Notes under the pieces: model-generated
Told to the model about the DNA's origin: nothing
What the model saw: the letters and a program-made list of their open reading frames with translations, nothing else
Database searches by the model: none
Made by a program: the position numbers and the translations under genes
Shown: positions 51,110 through 59,979 of the stretch, piece by piece
Numbering within the stretch: the first letter of the stretch is position 1
Layout of the letters: each line of letters starts with the position of its first letter
From: Bosea sp. F3-2
GTDB taxonomy: Bacteria; Pseudomonadota; Alphaproteobacteria; Rhizobiales; Beijerinckiaceae
Reading direction: 5' to 3'
Assembly: GCF_008253865.1 (NCBI RefSeq)
Contig: NZ_CP042331.1
Coordinates: 2,852,001-2,916,000 of the forward strand
Length of the DNA stretch: 64,000 bases

Positions 51110-52051
51110 GTGTTGCAGTCCTTGAAGACCGGAGCAGAAGCCGTTTCGCCGGCCCTGCTCGAAAGCTGCGAGGTCATCGACGCGATCCGCTACAGGGCCG
51201 GCTTCCTGCCGGAGGTGGAGATCGCCTACGAGCCGGAGATCAAGACGCTCTGGGTCACGATCCGCCCTGAGCTGAAACCGGTCTTCACGCTGCAGCTGCT
51301 CGACAGCCTGGTGAAGATTCAGAGCGCGATCGCGGCTCTCTGGGGAGCGCCGGACCAGTATCACCGCGCTCCGGTGCGCTTCCTCGCCTTCCGCGGCACA
51401 GGCCCATTCTTCACGCTCGGCGGCGACCTGGATTTCTATCTCGACTGCCTGGCCAAGAACGATCGCGCCGCGCTCGCTGAATATGCGCGTCTGTCAGCGG
51501 AAGGAGCGATCTGGAATTCGGGCGGCCTCAACGGGCTGGTCATCACCCTCTCGACCATCCACGCCAAGGCGATCGGCGGCGGCATCGACGCGCCACGCTC
51601 GTGCAACGTGATGATCGCCGAGGAACAGGCCTCGTTCGTCTACCCCGAGATCAAGTTCAACCATTTCCCGATCACCGCCGTCGCGATCCTGTCGCGCCGG
51701 ATGGGCCAGCGCGCGGCGGAGCAGATACTGCTCTCCGGCGAGGAAATGAGCGCGCAGGAGTTCATGGCAGCGGGTGGGCTCGAGGCGGTCGTCCCGACCG
51801 GCACCGGCGAAGCCTGGATCCGCAAGTATTGCTCAGACGCCCTGCCGATCCACGCAGCCAAGACGGCGCTCTTCTCCGCCTTCAACCGCCGCTCCGGCGA
51901 CCTGCGCGAAGAACTCGGCCATCTCGGCCAGATCTGGACCGACTGCATGCTGCGGCTGAGCCCCAGCGCGATCTCGAAGCTGCAGCGCATCGCGCAGACG
52001 CAGGACCGCATGCTGGCGCGTGTTTACCAAAGACACCTGGCGCCGGTCTGA
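51110..52051 (+). CDS. RpfF-like crotonase-family protein (possible diffusible signal factor synthase)
   Basis: The 313-residue protein follows RpfF, the synthase of cis-2-unsaturated fatty acid signals, along most of its length: FFTLGGDLDFYLDCLAKNDRAALAEYA, AIGGGIDAPRSCNVMIAEE, YPEIKFNHFPITAVAILSRRMG and a C-terminal EIWVD-like QIWTDCMLRLSPSAISKLQRI. Of the two catalytic glutamates of RpfF, the second is kept (E180) but the first is aspartate (D160). The start is taken as GTG at 51110 after GGGGGT. A membrane GGDEF-EAL gene follows after 132 bases. Signal synthesis is a hypothesis; other crotonase reactions are possible. Confidence 0.75.
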   Translation: MLQSLKTGAEAVSPALLESCEVIDAIRYRAGFLPEVEIAYEPEIKTLWVTIRPELKPVFTLQLLDSLVKIQSAIAALWGAPDQYHRAPVRFLAFRGTGPFFTLGGDLDFYLDCLAKNDRAALAEYARLSAEGAIWNSGGLNGLVITLSTIHAKAIGGGIDAPRSCNVMIAEEQASFVYPEIKFNHFPITAVAILSRRMGQRAAEQILLSGEEMSAQEFMAAGGLEAVVPTGTGEAWIRKYCSDALPIHAAKTALFSAFNRRSGDLREELGHLGQIWTDCMLRLSPSAISKLQRIAQTQDRMLARVYQRHLAPV

Positions 52052-52183
52052 ATACGACTAAGTGATCCGGCGCAGCGACAGATTCACACGAAGCATTTAC
52101 CTCTGCTCCCATAGAAACCTTTGATGATGCACTAGGTTTGGGCCTAGCGTGCGTGACCGCGCTTGCGGCAAAGGCAGGAGTAG

Positions 52184-54514
52184 ATGTCGGGCACGCTGAA
52201 GCGTTTGATGGCCGCCGGTGGGCGCGGGAAGGCCGACGATGTCGACCTGACCGGCTACACGCTGCTGGTCAGCTCGCTTTTCTCGTCGCCAGCGTCGATC
52301 ATTCCTGGCGGTATCGCCGGTATTCTCACCCCGTTCCTGTGCTGGCTTTCGACCGGCATGGAGATCTTCATGGGCCTCACCTTGCTGGTGACGCTCATTG
52401 TCATCCTGCGCCTCATGACCGTCATGGCCTATCGTCGGCGGAACCACGCCGGCGACAGCTACGCGCAGACTCGCCGCTGGGATCGCGACTATTTCCTCGG
52501 CGCCACTATTTTCAGCGCCGTGCTGGGCTACAGCTGCTATGTCGCGCTGGTTCACACAAACGACCCGGCCGCACACATCACGTCGGTCGCGTCCACAATC
52601 GCCCTGGCTTCCGGCTACGTCGCACGCAATGCGGGCCGCCCCAAATTCGTCGCGGTGCAGCTCATGACCTTCTGCATCCCGATGGCGATCGGACTGATCG
52701 CCGCGCAAAATCCCTATTACCGCTATATCGGCTATTTCGCCTTCCTGTATGTGGCCGCGAACATCGCGATCACCAATTCGCTGCATCGGAATCTGCTGGC
52801 TCTCAGCGATGCGACGAAGCATTCCAAGGCGCTCGCCTCGGCGCTGCATTCGCAGAACCTGACGCTCGACGCCGCCCTGAACACGATGATCGACGGGCTG
52901 GCGATGTTCGACCGCAATCTCAAGCTGGCGGTCAGCAACACGCCGCACAGCACGCTCTACGGCCTGCCCGAGACGCTCGCCCTGCCCGGCACGCCGCTGA
53001 CGGCGATCGCGCGCTTCCTGGTCGAGCGGCAGGTGATCAGCCAGGAGCAGCTGCGCGACATCCGGATGGCGCTGACGACGGTCCAGAGCACCCAGCAGGC
53101 AGCGAGCCACGAGGTTGTGACGCGCAGCGGACTCGTGCTGGTCGTGACCTTCGCACCGGCCGCCGAGGGCGGCATCCTCATGCTGACCGAGGATGCGACC
53201 GAGCGAAAGGCGACCGAGGCGCGCATCGAGCAGATGGCACGGTTCGACGAGCTGACGGGGCTCGCCAACCGGTTCGAATACAACACGCAGATCGCCGAGG
53301 CCTTCGCTCGGCTCGAGCGCACCGGCGAGGCCTTCGCGCTGCTCTATCTCGACCTCGACGGCTTCAAGCAGGTCAATGACAGCCTGGGCCACGATATCGG
53401 CGACCATGTGCTGATGGAGACCGCGAGTCGCCTGCGCGGCGCGATCCGCAGCAACGACATGCTGGCCCGCTTCGGCGGCGACGAGTTCCTGCTGCTCCTG
53501 CCCTCCGCCGAACACACCATCGTCACGGCGATCGCGCAGCGCATGATCAATGCAATGGCCCGCGCCTTCGATGTCGAGGGCAAGACGGTCTACGTGACCG
53601 CGAGCGTCGGCATCGCCATGGCGCCCCGCGACGGCGCCACCCCGGCCGACCTGCTGCGCCACGCCGATACGGCACTCTACAAGGCCAAGTCGGCCGGCCG
53701 GAACACGCTGATGTTCTTCAACCCGACCATGGCCGAGGAGATGCTCGAGCGGCATGAGATCGAGGTCGATCTGCGCAAGGCCTGCGCGGATGGCACGCTC
53801 GAGCTCTATTATCAGCCGATCGTCGACCTGAAGACGCAGGAGATTGTCTCGCGCGAGGCGCTGATGCGCTGGCGCCATCCGACCCGGGGCATGGTACCGC
53901 CCGGCATCTTCATTCCGATCGCCGAGCAGTCCGGCCTGATCGCCGCAATGGGCGACTGGGCGATCCGTCAGGCCTGCAAGGATGCGGCGAGCTGGGAACC
54001 CGGCATCAGCGTCTCGGTGAACGTCTCGCCGCTGCAGTTCCGCGAGCCCCGCCGCATCGTCGAGACGGTCAAGAATGCGCTGCTCACCTCGCATCTCGAA
54101 TCGCGGCGATTGATGCTCGAAGTCACGGAATCGCTGCTGATCGAGGATGACAAGCTGGCGCTTTCGGTCCTCGACGAATTGCGGGCCCTGGGCGTGACCT
54201 TCGCGCTCGACGATTTCGGAACCGGCTACTCCTCGCTCGCCTATCTCTCGACCTACCCGTTCGCGCAGGTGAAGATCGACCAGAGCTTCACCCGCGAGGT
54301 GCATACCAACGAAGCGTCCAAGGCCGTCATCGAAGCAGTGTGCCAGCTCGCCCGCCGGCTCCAGATGAACGTCGTGGTCGAGGGCATCGAGACCGAGCAG
54401 CAGCGCATCGCCGTCCAGCTTCTCGGCGCCCACCGCGCCCAAGGCTTCCTGTTCGGCCGGCCTGAACCTCTCGCGACCATCAAGGGCAGAGGCAGCAAGC
54501 GCAGCGTCGCTTGA
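52184..54514 (+). CDS. Membrane GGDEF-EAL cyclic-di-GMP enzyme with PAS-like domain
   Basis: The 776-residue protein has about six hydrophobic helices (residues 22-200), a PAS-like segment with two short coils (about 222-345), a GGDEF domain (about 350-510) and an EAL domain (about 522-770). GGDEF at 431-435 is intact, with the inhibition site RSND at 422-425. EAL at 558-560 and DDFGTGYSS at 676-684 are intact too, so it could both make and break cyclic-di-GMP. It follows an RpfF-like gene in the same direction. Confidence 0.92.
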   Translation: MSGTLKRLMAAGGRGKADDVDLTGYTLLVSSLFSSPASIIPGGIAGILTPFLCWLSTGMEIFMGLTLLVTLIVILRLMTVMAYRRRNHAGDSYAQTRRWDRDYFLGATIFSAVLGYSCYVALVHTNDPAAHITSVASTIALASGYVARNAGRPKFVAVQLMTFCIPMAIGLIAAQNPYYRYIGYFAFLYVAANIAITNSLHRNLLALSDATKHSKALASALHSQNLTLDAALNTMIDGLAMFDRNLKLAVSNTPHSTLYGLPETLALPGTPLTAIARFLVERQVISQEQLRDIRMALTTVQSTQQAASHEVVTRSGLVLVVTFAPAAEGGILMLTEDATERKATEARIEQMARFDELTGLANRFEYNTQIAEAFARLERTGEAFALLYLDLDGFKQVNDSLGHDIGDHVLMETASRLRGAIRSNDMLARFGGDEFLLLLPSAEHTIVTAIAQRMINAMARAFDVEGKTVYVTASVGIAMAPRDGATPADLLRHADTALYKAKSAGRNTLMFFNPTMAEEMLERHEIEVDLRKACADGTLELYYQPIVDLKTQEIVSREALMRWRHPTRGMVPPGIFIPIAEQSGLIAAMGDWAIRQACKDAASWEPGISVSVNVSPLQFREPRRIVETVKNALLTSHLESRRLMLEVTESLLIEDDKLALSVLDELRALGVTFALDDFGTGYSSLAYLSTYPFAQVKIDQSFTREVHTNEASKAVIEAVCQLARRLQMNVVVEGIETEQQRIAVQLLGAHRAQGFLFGRPEPLATIKGRGSKRSVA

Positions 54515-54617
54515 GCGGCATGCGGGCGCTTCCGCATGATGGGCAGCGGATCGGCCTTGATTCCGCCGGCTCGACAACGCATCAGCGATTGAGGACGAGA
54601 GCGAAGCGGGACATCCG

Positions 54618-56069
54618 GTGAGCGACGGCACGGCCAAGGCGGCGAAGCCCGCCGCGTTGACACCCGACATCTGCGTCATCGGCGCGGGCAGCAACGGCAT
54701 TGCCCTGGCGACGGCAGCCGCCGCCTTCGGCGTGTCCGTCGTTCTCGTCGAGAGAGGTACGCTGGGCGGCAATTCCGGCTCGCACGCCTTGAAAGCGCTG
54801 ATCGAGGCGGGAGCAGCCGCGCAGGCGATGCGCGAAGCCGGCCGCTTCGGTCTCAAGGCAAGTGATCCGCAGGCGAACCCGGCCCAGCTTCACGACCATA
54901 TTCAACGCACGCTCGCCGCGGAGGCCACGAATCACGCCGAGGAACGCCTGAAGGCCCTGGGGATCGCCATCTTGCGAGGCGAGGCCCGCTTCGCCAGCCG
55001 CAGCACGGTCCGCGTGGGCGAGCAAGCAATCAAGGCCCGGCGTTTCGTCATCGCCACCGGCGCACGGGCGCCTCGCCCGGAATTGCCCGGTCTCGATACG
55101 GTTCCGCTCATCGACGTGGACGAACTTTCCGAACTGACGCGGCTGCCCGAACGCCCGGTCATCCTCGGCGGCGGCGCAACCGGCGCTGCACTGGCGCAAG
55201 CCCTGCAGCGCCTTGGCAGCACGGCGACCCTCGTCGCCCCGGAAGGATTGCTGCCGCACCATGATGCCGAAGCGGCGCTTCTGGTTCGCCGGCGCCTGCT
55301 GCGCGAGGGGCTGGCTCTTCACGAGAGAAACGCTCCGGTTCGGCTGGAGCGCAGCCGATCCGGCTTGCGCCTCATTCTCGCTGGCGATGGGAGCGAAGCC
55401 ACCGTCGAGGGATCGCATCTGCTGTTGGCCGGGCCGCGCCAGCCGGAGATCGCGGCGCTCGATCTCGACCTGGGCGGCATCCGCCATGACGCCACCGGGG
55501 TCGTCACCGACAAGGGCCTGCGGACGAGCAACCGCCGCGTCTATGCGCTGGGTGCCTGTGCTGGCGGAACCGCGGCGCCAGCGACCGACCACGCGGGCGA
55601 CGACCATGTCGGCCTGATCCTGCGCAATATCCTGTTTCGCCAGCCGCTGCGGATCGATGCGGCGAGCTATCCGCGCATCGCCTGGTGCCAGCCGGAGATC
55701 GCCGCGATCGGCCTGTCCGAAGCCGCCGCGCGAGCCAAGGCCGGCGCGATCCAGGTGCTGCGCTGGCCTTTCGCCGGGGTCGCGGGCGCCCGCGCCGCCG
55801 AGGAGACAGAGGGCTTCGTCAAGCTCGTCACCGACCGAAAGGGCCGCCCCCTCGGTGTCACCATCGTCGGCGCGGGCGCCAGTGAGTTGATCGCGCCGTG
55901 GTGCGTCGCAGCCAAGGCGGGGCTCACGGTCGCCGACATGGCCGGGGTGGTCATGCCCGCATTCAGCCGCTCGGATGCCTCGCACCGTGCGGCACTTTCC
56001 GTCCATGCTCCATCGACCGCGAATCCCCGCCTGCGCCGCTTGATCGGCTTTCTGCGGCGCTTCGGCTAA
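54618..56069 (+). CDS. Flavoprotein of the pyridine nucleotide-disulfide reductase fold, lacking the redox cysteines
   Basis: The 483-residue protein has an FAD-binding CVIGAGSNGIALATAAAAFG at 19-38, an NAD(P)-binding VILGGGATGAALAQALQRLG near 185 and a C-terminal dimerisation domain, as in mercuric reductase and lipoamide dehydrogenase. Where these have GGTCxNxGCxPSK, this protein has GGNSGSHALKAL at about 50-61: both cysteines are missing and the segment is three residues shorter. It cannot use the usual disulfide. The start is GTG at 54618. It is 11 bases before a histidine kinase gene. Confidence 0.85.
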   Translation: MSDGTAKAAKPAALTPDICVIGAGSNGIALATAAAAFGVSVVLVERGTLGGNSGSHALKALIEAGAAAQAMREAGRFGLKASDPQANPAQLHDHIQRTLAAEATNHAEERLKALGIAILRGEARFASRSTVRVGEQAIKARRFVIATGARAPRPELPGLDTVPLIDVDELSELTRLPERPVILGGGATGAALAQALQRLGSTATLVAPEGLLPHHDAEAALLVRRRLLREGLALHERNAPVRLERSRSGLRLILAGDGSEATVEGSHLLLAGPRQPEIAALDLDLGGIRHDATGVVTDKGLRTSNRRVYALGACAGGTAAPATDHAGDDHVGLILRNILFRQPLRIDAASYPRIAWCQPEIAAIGLSEAAARAKAGAIQVLRWPFAGVAGARAAEETEGFVKLVTDRKGRPLGVTIVGAGASELIAPWCVAAKAGLTVADMAGVVMPAFSRSDASHRAALSVHAPSTANPRLRRLIGFLRRFG

Positions 56070-56080
56070 GATTGGCGTCG

Positions 56081-57538
56081 ATGCATCAACCCGGCCTACC
56101 CAGGAACGATCTGTCGATCAGTCAGCCGCGCGGTCTGACCCGCCTCGGCCTGTCGGCCAAGCTACTGCTCGTCACCGTGCTCTTCGTCATGCTGGCGGAG
56201 GTGCTGATCTACCTGCCCTCCATCGCGAATTTTCGGCGCAACTGGCTGAACGATCGGATCGCCGCGGCGCAGGTCGCCGCGCTGGTGCTGGAAGGAGCGC
56301 CCGAGGACGGGCTGCCGGAGGGCAGCGAGAACCGGCTGCTGATGGGCGTCGGCGCCCGCTCGATCGCGGCCCGTGTCGGCGGCGCACGCCGTTTGCTCAG
56401 CCTCGACTCGATGCCGCCGCCGGAAGTCTCCCGCTCGATCGATCTGCGCAACCTCTCCTGGATCAACGCGATCGAGGAAGCGGTCGCCGTTCTGGTCTCG
56501 CCCGCCACCATGCCGATCCGGGTGGTCGGCGAGGCGGTCGGCGGCGCCGACTTCGTCGAGATCGTCATCGACGAGGCGCCGTTGCGCCAGGCGATGCTGA
56601 AATTCTCCTGGAGCCTGCTGCTGATCTCGCTGCTGATCACGGGACTGACGGCGATCGCGGTCTATATCGCCCTCAACGCGCTGATCATCGGGCCGATCCG
56701 GCGGCTGGCGGCAAACGTCATGGAATTCGAGGCCGATCCGGAGAATCCGCAGCGGATCATCGAGCCGACATTGCGCGCCGACGAGATCGGCGAGGCCGAG
56801 CGCGCGCTCGCCCGCATGCAGGAGACGCTCGCCGACGAGCTGCGCACGAAGAAGCACCTCGCCGAGCTCGGCCTTGCCGTCTCCAAGATCAACCACGACC
56901 TGCGCAACATGCTGGCGGCCGCACAGCTCATGTCGGACCAGCTCATCGAGACCCGCGACGCCAAGGTCCGCCGCTTCGCGCCGCGGCTGATCGCGACGCT
57001 GGGGCGCGCCATCGAATTCTGCCAGGCTACCCTCGCCTATGGCCGCGCGGCGGAGGCGACACCGGTCCTGCGTGATGTCGCCCTGCGGCAGCTCGTCACG
57101 GAGCAGGCGGAAATGCTCGGCCTGCCGGGGGATGGGCGGCTGCGCTTCGAGAACCGTGTCCCGGCCGAGTTGATCGCGCCCTGCGACCCCGACCAGATGG
57201 CGCGGGTGCTGACCAACCTGATGCGCAATTCGGTCCAGGCGCTGACCCAGGCCGGGGCAGAAGCCGACGCCCAACCCCAATTGGCGGTGACGGCAGGACC
57301 GGTGAACGGCTCAGTGGTGCTGCGTGTCATCGACAACGGGCCGGGTGTGCCCGAGCGCGCGCGGGCCAATCTCTTCCAGGCCTTCCGTGGCTCGGTAACG
57401 CCGGGCGGCACCGGCCTCGGCCTCGCCGTCGCGGCCGAGCTGGTCCGGTTGCACGGCGGCACGATCGAGCTCGAACCCTCCTCCGCCGGCGCCGTGTTCA
57501 GGGTCTGCCTTCCGCTGCGGCGGAGTAACGGGCATTGA
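56081..57538 (+). CDS. Membrane sensor histidine kinase
   Basis: The 485-residue protein has two membrane helices (about 27-48 and 176-200) around a periplasmic sensor of about 125 residues, a HAMP-like linker, a phosphoacceptor H272 in KINHDLRNMLAA and an ATPase domain with the N box NLMRNSVQAL, DNGPGVP and GGTGLGLAVAAELV. No response regulator is adjacent. It starts 11 bases after the cysteine-less flavoprotein gene, so the flavoprotein might supply or modify its signal; that is inference. A family 1 repeat follows. Confidence 0.9.
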   Translation: MHQPGLPRNDLSISQPRGLTRLGLSAKLLLVTVLFVMLAEVLIYLPSIANFRRNWLNDRIAAAQVAALVLEGAPEDGLPEGSENRLLMGVGARSIAARVGGARRLLSLDSMPPPEVSRSIDLRNLSWINAIEEAVAVLVSPATMPIRVVGEAVGGADFVEIVIDEAPLRQAMLKFSWSLLLISLLITGLTAIAVYIALNALIIGPIRRLAANVMEFEADPENPQRIIEPTLRADEIGEAERALARMQETLADELRTKKHLAELGLAVSKINHDLRNMLAAAQLMSDQLIETRDAKVRRFAPRLIATLGRAIEFCQATLAYGRAAEATPVLRDVALRQLVTEQAEMLGLPGDGRLRFENRVPAELIAPCDPDQMARVLTNLMRNSVQALTQAGAEADAQPQLAVTAGPVNGSVVLRVIDNGPGVPERARANLFQAFRGSVTPGGTGLGLAVAAELVRLHGGTIELEPSSAGAVFRVCLPLRRSNGH

Positions 57539-57546
57539 AGTCAGTG

Positions 57547-57640
57547 CGTCATTCTCGGGCGAAGCGCAGCGTAGACCCGAGAATCTCAGGACCAGGGGGA
57601 GCTGGTTTCAGAGTTGCTCGGGTCAAGCCCGAGCATGACG
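57547..57640. repeat. Family 1 palindromic repeat, copy 5
   Basis: Begins CGTCATTCTCGGGCGAAGCG and ends CAAGCCCGAGCATGACG. It lies between the convergent histidine kinase and S24 repressor genes, seven bases from the latter's stop. Confidence 0.75.
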
Positions 57641-57647
57641 GTGCCGC

Positions 57648-58277
57648 CTACTGGCTCGCCCAGATCACGCGCGCCATGAAGGCGATATCGGCGTGATTCA
57701 GCACCCGATCGGGGTGTTCGGGGTTGAGCGAGGCGAGCTCGATCGTCTTCGCGGTCTGGCGCCTGAGCTGCTTGGCCAGCACCTCGCCCTCCACCGTCCT
57801 GACCACCACCCGGTCTCCGCGCCGGACCGTCGCGGTGGGCGAGACGATGATGGTGTCGCCGTCGCGATAGAGCGGCAGCATCGAATCGCCGGAAATCTCG
57901 AGCGCATAGGCCTTCTCGTCGGTCACGCCCGGAAAGGCGACCTCCTCCCAGCCCGTGCCGACCGGAAAGCCGCCATCGTCGAAGAAGCCGCCGGAACCCG
58001 CCTGGGCGAAGCCGATCAGCGGAATGGTGCGCGTCGGCGCTGGCTCCCGCCGCAATACGGCACTCATGAATTCGTCGAGGGAAGCGCCCGTCGCGGCCAG
58101 AATCTTGGCGATCGACTCGGTCGAGGGCCAGCGCTCGCGCCCGTCCGGCGCCACGCGCTTGGAGCGGTTGAAAGTGGTGGCGTCGAGGCCGGCCTTGCGC
58201 GCCAGCCCCGAGGCGGTGAAACCGTAGCGCTGGGCGAGCCTATCGATCGCCCCCCAGATCTGATCATGTGACAGCAT
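57648..58277 (-). CDS. Helix-turn-helix and S24 peptidase regulator (LexA/CI-like)
   Basis: The 209-residue protein has an N-terminal helix-turn-helix (about residues 8-70) and an S24 domain with the serine S132 in EISGDSMLPLY and the lysine K169 in VLAKQL. A possible self-cleavage bond is A93-G94 in QAGSGG. Such proteins repress genes until self-cleavage or act as heat-shock-type regulators. No phage genes are nearby, so it is probably a chromosomal regulator. An imperfect palindrome 42 bases upstream may be its own operator. Confidence 0.88.
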   Translation of the reverse strand: MLSHDQIWGAIDRLAQRYGFTASGLARKAGLDATTFNRSKRVAPDGRERWPSTESIAKILAATGASLDEFMSAVLRREPAPTRTIPLIGFAQAGSGGFFDDGGFPVGTGWEEVAFPGVTDEKAYALEISGDSMLPLYRDGDTIIVSPTATVRRGDRVVVRTVEGEVLAKQLRRQTAKTIELASLNPEHPDRVLNHADIAFMARVIWASQ

Positions 58278-58318
58278 CGCGCAGGCCTCGCATTGCTCTT
58301 GTCGCTGGGCGGGGATTG

Positions 58319-58340
58319 GATATAGGAAATATCCCCTATC
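58319..58340. promoter_or_regulatory. Imperfect 22-base palindrome upstream of the S24 regulator
   Basis: GATATAGGAAA and TATCCCCTATC pair at 8 of 11 positions. It is AT-rich and located 42 bases before the regulator start, as expected for an autoregulatory operator or promoter overlap. Confidence 0.4.
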
Positions 58341-58380
58341 ATCTAAGATTTCAATCCAGATCTCGCCGCAACCCGGCTAA

Positions 58381-58481
58381 AGCATCGGATCTAAAAGTGG
58401 AATCCACTTTTTTGAGAAATCCGATGCTCAAACAAAGAGATAGATCGCCACTTCGCGCCCGGAAGGACGCGCGGCGATCTA
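58381..58481. repeat. Family 2 bipartite palindromic repeat, copy 3
   Basis: The first hairpin runs from AGCATCGGAT through AAAAGTGG and CCACTTTT to ATCCGATGCT. The second runs from TAGATCGCC to GGCGATCTA. It lies between the divergent S24 regulator and DUF952 genes. Confidence 0.8.
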
Positions 58482-58515
58482 GCGCTTGCGGAATCCTCCT
58501 CCCAGGGATTAAGCC

Positions 58516-58890
58516 GTGGCCCGACCTGTTCCCGTGAGACTGCCGGTGCCTCTGATCTACAAGATATGCCCCGCCCCGCTCTGGCGTGAAGCGGAGCAGA
58601 AAGGCCGCTCCGACGGCGCGCCGATCGATCTCGCGGACGGCTACATCCATTTCTCGACGGCTGCCCAACTCTCGGAAACGGCAGCGAAGCACTTCGCCGG
58701 GCAGGACGGGCTCCTGCTCATCGCCGTGGATGATTCGCGCCTCGGCCCGGCCTTGCGTTACGAGCCCTCTCGCGGCGGAGCGCTGTTCCCGCATCTCTAC
58801 ACTGCTCTCGATCCGAAGGCCGTGCGCTGGATAGCGCCGCTGCCACTCATGACCGACGGCGCACACGCCATCCCGGAGGATCTGGCATGA
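58516..58890 (+). CDS. DUF952 family protein
   Basis: The 124-residue protein matches DUF952: LIYKICPAPLWREAEQKG at the start, DGYIHFSTAAQLSETAAKHFAG in the middle, then LLLIAVDD and FPHLYTALDPKAVRWIAPLPL near the end. No activity is known for the family. The start is taken as GTG at 58516 after AGGGA; later GTG codons at 58534 and 58546 are also possible. Its stop overlaps the pyrD start by four bases, so the two are co-translated, a common pairing in related bacteria. Confidence 0.88.
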   Translation: MARPVPVRLPVPLIYKICPAPLWREAEQKGRSDGAPIDLADGYIHFSTAAQLSETAAKHFAGQDGLLLIAVDDSRLGPALRYEPSRGGALFPHLYTALDPKAVRWIAPLPLMTDGAHAIPEDLA

Positions 58891-59975
58891 TCGGCAGCCT
58901 GTTCAACCTCGCCCGGCCGCTGATCCACCGCATGGATGCCGAGACGGCGCATCGGCTCGCCGTCACGGCGCTGGCCACGGCCCCCGCGCTGAAGCCCGGA
59001 GCGGACGACCCTGTGCTGGCGACGGAAGCCTTTGGCCTTACCTTCCCGAACCCCGTCGGGCTCGCAGCCGGCTTCGACAAGAATGCCGAGGCGATCGATG
59101 GCGCGCTGGGCCTGGGCTTCGGCTTCGTCGAGGTCGGCGGGGTGACACCGCTGCCGCAACCCGGCAATCCGCGCCCGCGCGTCTTCCGGCTGATCGAGGA
59201 CGAGGCCGTCATCAACCGCTATGGCCTCAACAGCGAGGGCATGGAGGCGGTCGCCGCCCGGCTCGCAGCCCGGCGCAGCCGCGGCGGGCTGGTCGGCGTC
59301 AATCTCGGCGCCAACAAGGAAGCGGCCGACCGCGCCGCCGACTACGCCACGCTCGCTCGCAGGCTGGCGCCGCTCGCCGATTTCCTGACGATCAACGTCT
59401 CCTCGCCGAACACGCCGGGCTTGCGCGACCTCCAGGCCGAGGCCGCACTCGACGACCTCGTGGCGCGCACGCTCGCAGCGCGGGACGACGTTGCAGGCAG
59501 CGGCCGGCGCACGCCGATCCTCGTCAAGATCGCGCCGGACCTGACCATGCCCGAGCTCGACGGCATGATCACGGTCGCTCGCAAGCGCGGCATCGACGGG
59601 ATGATCGTCTCCAACACCACGGTCACGCGCCCGGCGAGCCTGCGCAGCGCCGCCAAGGCCGAGACGGGCGGATTATCCGGCAAGCCGCTCTTCACCGCCT
59701 CGACCCGCATCCTGGCGGAAGCCTTCCTGCGCGTCGAAGGACAGTTCCCGCTGATCGGCGTCGGCGGCGTCGACTCGGCCCAGACAGCCTTCGCCAAGAT
59801 CCGCGCCGGCGCGACGCTGGTGCAGTTCTACTCGGCGATGGTGTTCAAGGGGCCGGGGCTGGCGAAGGAGGTCAAGGCCGGGCTCGCGACCCAGGCCCGG
59901 CGCGCCGGCCTCACTCGTCTCACCGCCCTGATCGGACGTGATGCGGCCGCAATCGCCCGCGGCGAGGGGCTTTGA
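58887..59975 (+). CDS. pyrD: Dihydroorotate dehydrogenase (quinone), class 2
   Basis: The 362-residue FMN enzyme oxidises dihydroorotate to orotate in pyrimidine synthesis, passing electrons to quinone at the inner membrane. The N-terminal helices with LARPLIHRMDAETAHRLAV are the class 2 membrane extension. GFDKNAEA is near residue 62, and the catalytic serine of class 2 enzymes is in NVSSPNTPGLR at about 173. A family 2 repeat follows four bases after the stop, joined to a family 1 repeat. Confidence 0.96.
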   Translation: MIGSLFNLARPLIHRMDAETAHRLAVTALATAPALKPGADDPVLATEAFGLTFPNPVGLAAGFDKNAEAIDGALGLGFGFVEVGGVTPLPQPGNPRPRVFRLIEDEAVINRYGLNSEGMEAVAARLAARRSRGGLVGVNLGANKEAADRAADYATLARRLAPLADFLTINVSSPNTPGLRDLQAEAALDDLVARTLAARDDVAGSGRRTPILVKIAPDLTMPELDGMITVARKRGIDGMIVSNTTVTRPASLRSAAKAETGGLSGKPLFTASTRILAEAFLRVEGQFPLIGVGGVDSAQTAFAKIRAGATLVQFYSAMVFKGPGLAKEVKAGLATQARRAGLTRLTALIGRDAAAIARGEGL

Positions 59976-59979
59976 CTAT

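Noticed and set aside
54618..56069. Annotation as mercuric reductase or dihydrolipoamide dehydrogenase
   Set aside because: The redox-active cysteine pair is absent and its loop is shortened, so neither reaction is possible in the usual way.
57648..58277. Prophage or integrated element suggested by the S24 repressor
   Set aside because: No integrase, attachment repeats, tRNA or phage structural genes nearby; base composition matches the surroundings.
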